From the NCBI GenBank assembly GCA_030220185.1, contig JASPKZ010004954.1:310001-374000 (forward strand): a stretch of 64,000 nucleotides of DNA, written 5' to 3'. Made by a program: the position numbers and the translations under genes. Below are positions 63,841 through 64,000 of this stretch, in pieces. Origin of the DNA: Diploptera punctata (Eukaryota; Arthropoda; Insecta; Blattodea; Blaberidae). Numbering within the stretch: the first letter of the stretch is position 1; each line of letters opens with the position of its first letter. Below the pieces are notes generated by a model. It had not been told where the DNA came from. It made no database searches and was given only the letters and a program-made list of their open reading frames with translations.

Positions 63841-64000
63841 AAACTTATTTAATAACTTCTTTAATAAGAACACAATTTCAAAAGAACAGCAAACATTCAC
63901 ATTTAACCTGACCCCTAAATATCCAAAAATGAACTCATATCGACCACAAAAAATATTAAATTTAGTAGTTTCTGTATTGTTGTCCATTATTCTCCATTGT
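63841..64000. other. end of window, no recognisable feature
   Basis: AT-rich; it could hold the 5' end of the mariner-like element, but no inverted repeat partner is visible. Confidence 0.35.

Overview
The window looks like intergenic or intronic DNA from a large, AT-rich, repeat-dense insect genome. The grounds are three. It holds many decayed LINEs, mariner-like and hAT transposons, Helitrons and tRNA-headed SINEs of arthropod type. It has stretches of degenerate TTAGG, the insect telomere unit. It lacks any bacterial gene organisation. A cockroach-like or other hemimetabolous host fits the LINE proteins, but that is inference. I recognise no host protein-coding exon, no rRNA and no operon. 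Almost every open frame is a piece of a dead transposable element or a microsatellite artefact.

Layout. 1-1550: a tRNA-headed short element split by a 1.4 kb GC-rich block of diverged tandem repeats with a 15-bp target duplication. 1615-1939: the first copy of an abundant SINE (called S1 here). 1945-4090: a LINE tail, a tRNA element and a broken mariner-like transposase. 4090-9270: mostly unrecognised AT-rich DNA with two TIR elements and microsatellites. 9290-11785: a LINE (family A) broken by an S1 SINE, an unclassified block and a second S1. 12060-12150: an intron-containing tRNA-Tyr-like gene. 12474-15332: a foldback element and a minus-strand LINE (family B). 15866-17368 and 21606-23047: copies of a palindromic repeat (X). 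18935-21085: LINE A tails, a hAT-like MITE and a tRNA element. 23675-26430: LINE B tail, S1, a mariner derivative with TIRs, a 295-bp tandem duplication carrying a tRNA-like head, and another S1. 28040-31100: LINE and S1 fragments, a tRNA element and microsatellites. 31100-36710: a full-length LINE B nested in an older LINE, which also carries a CR1-like tail. 37180-39916: a second long LINE B with two insertions, one a SINE. 40549-43100: LINE A with endonuclease. 43175-43575: a Penelope-like remnant. 44306-45996: a 5'-inverted LINE B and S1. 46281-47030: palindromic X. 48004-52010: a tandem Helitron array containing degenerate TTAGG repeats. 52400-56340: CR1-like and CGGBP1-like hAT remnants. 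56761-59430: SINEs and LINE A. 59795-64000: two mariner-like elements.

The elements depend on one another mainly as hosts and parasites. LINE A and B encode endonuclease and reverse transcriptase that could have moved SINEs. Exact target duplications give the order of several insertions: old LINE C, then LINE B; LINE A, then S1; LINE B, then a SINE. Every coding copy seen is broken by stops, frameshifts, insertions or truncation, so none appears active.
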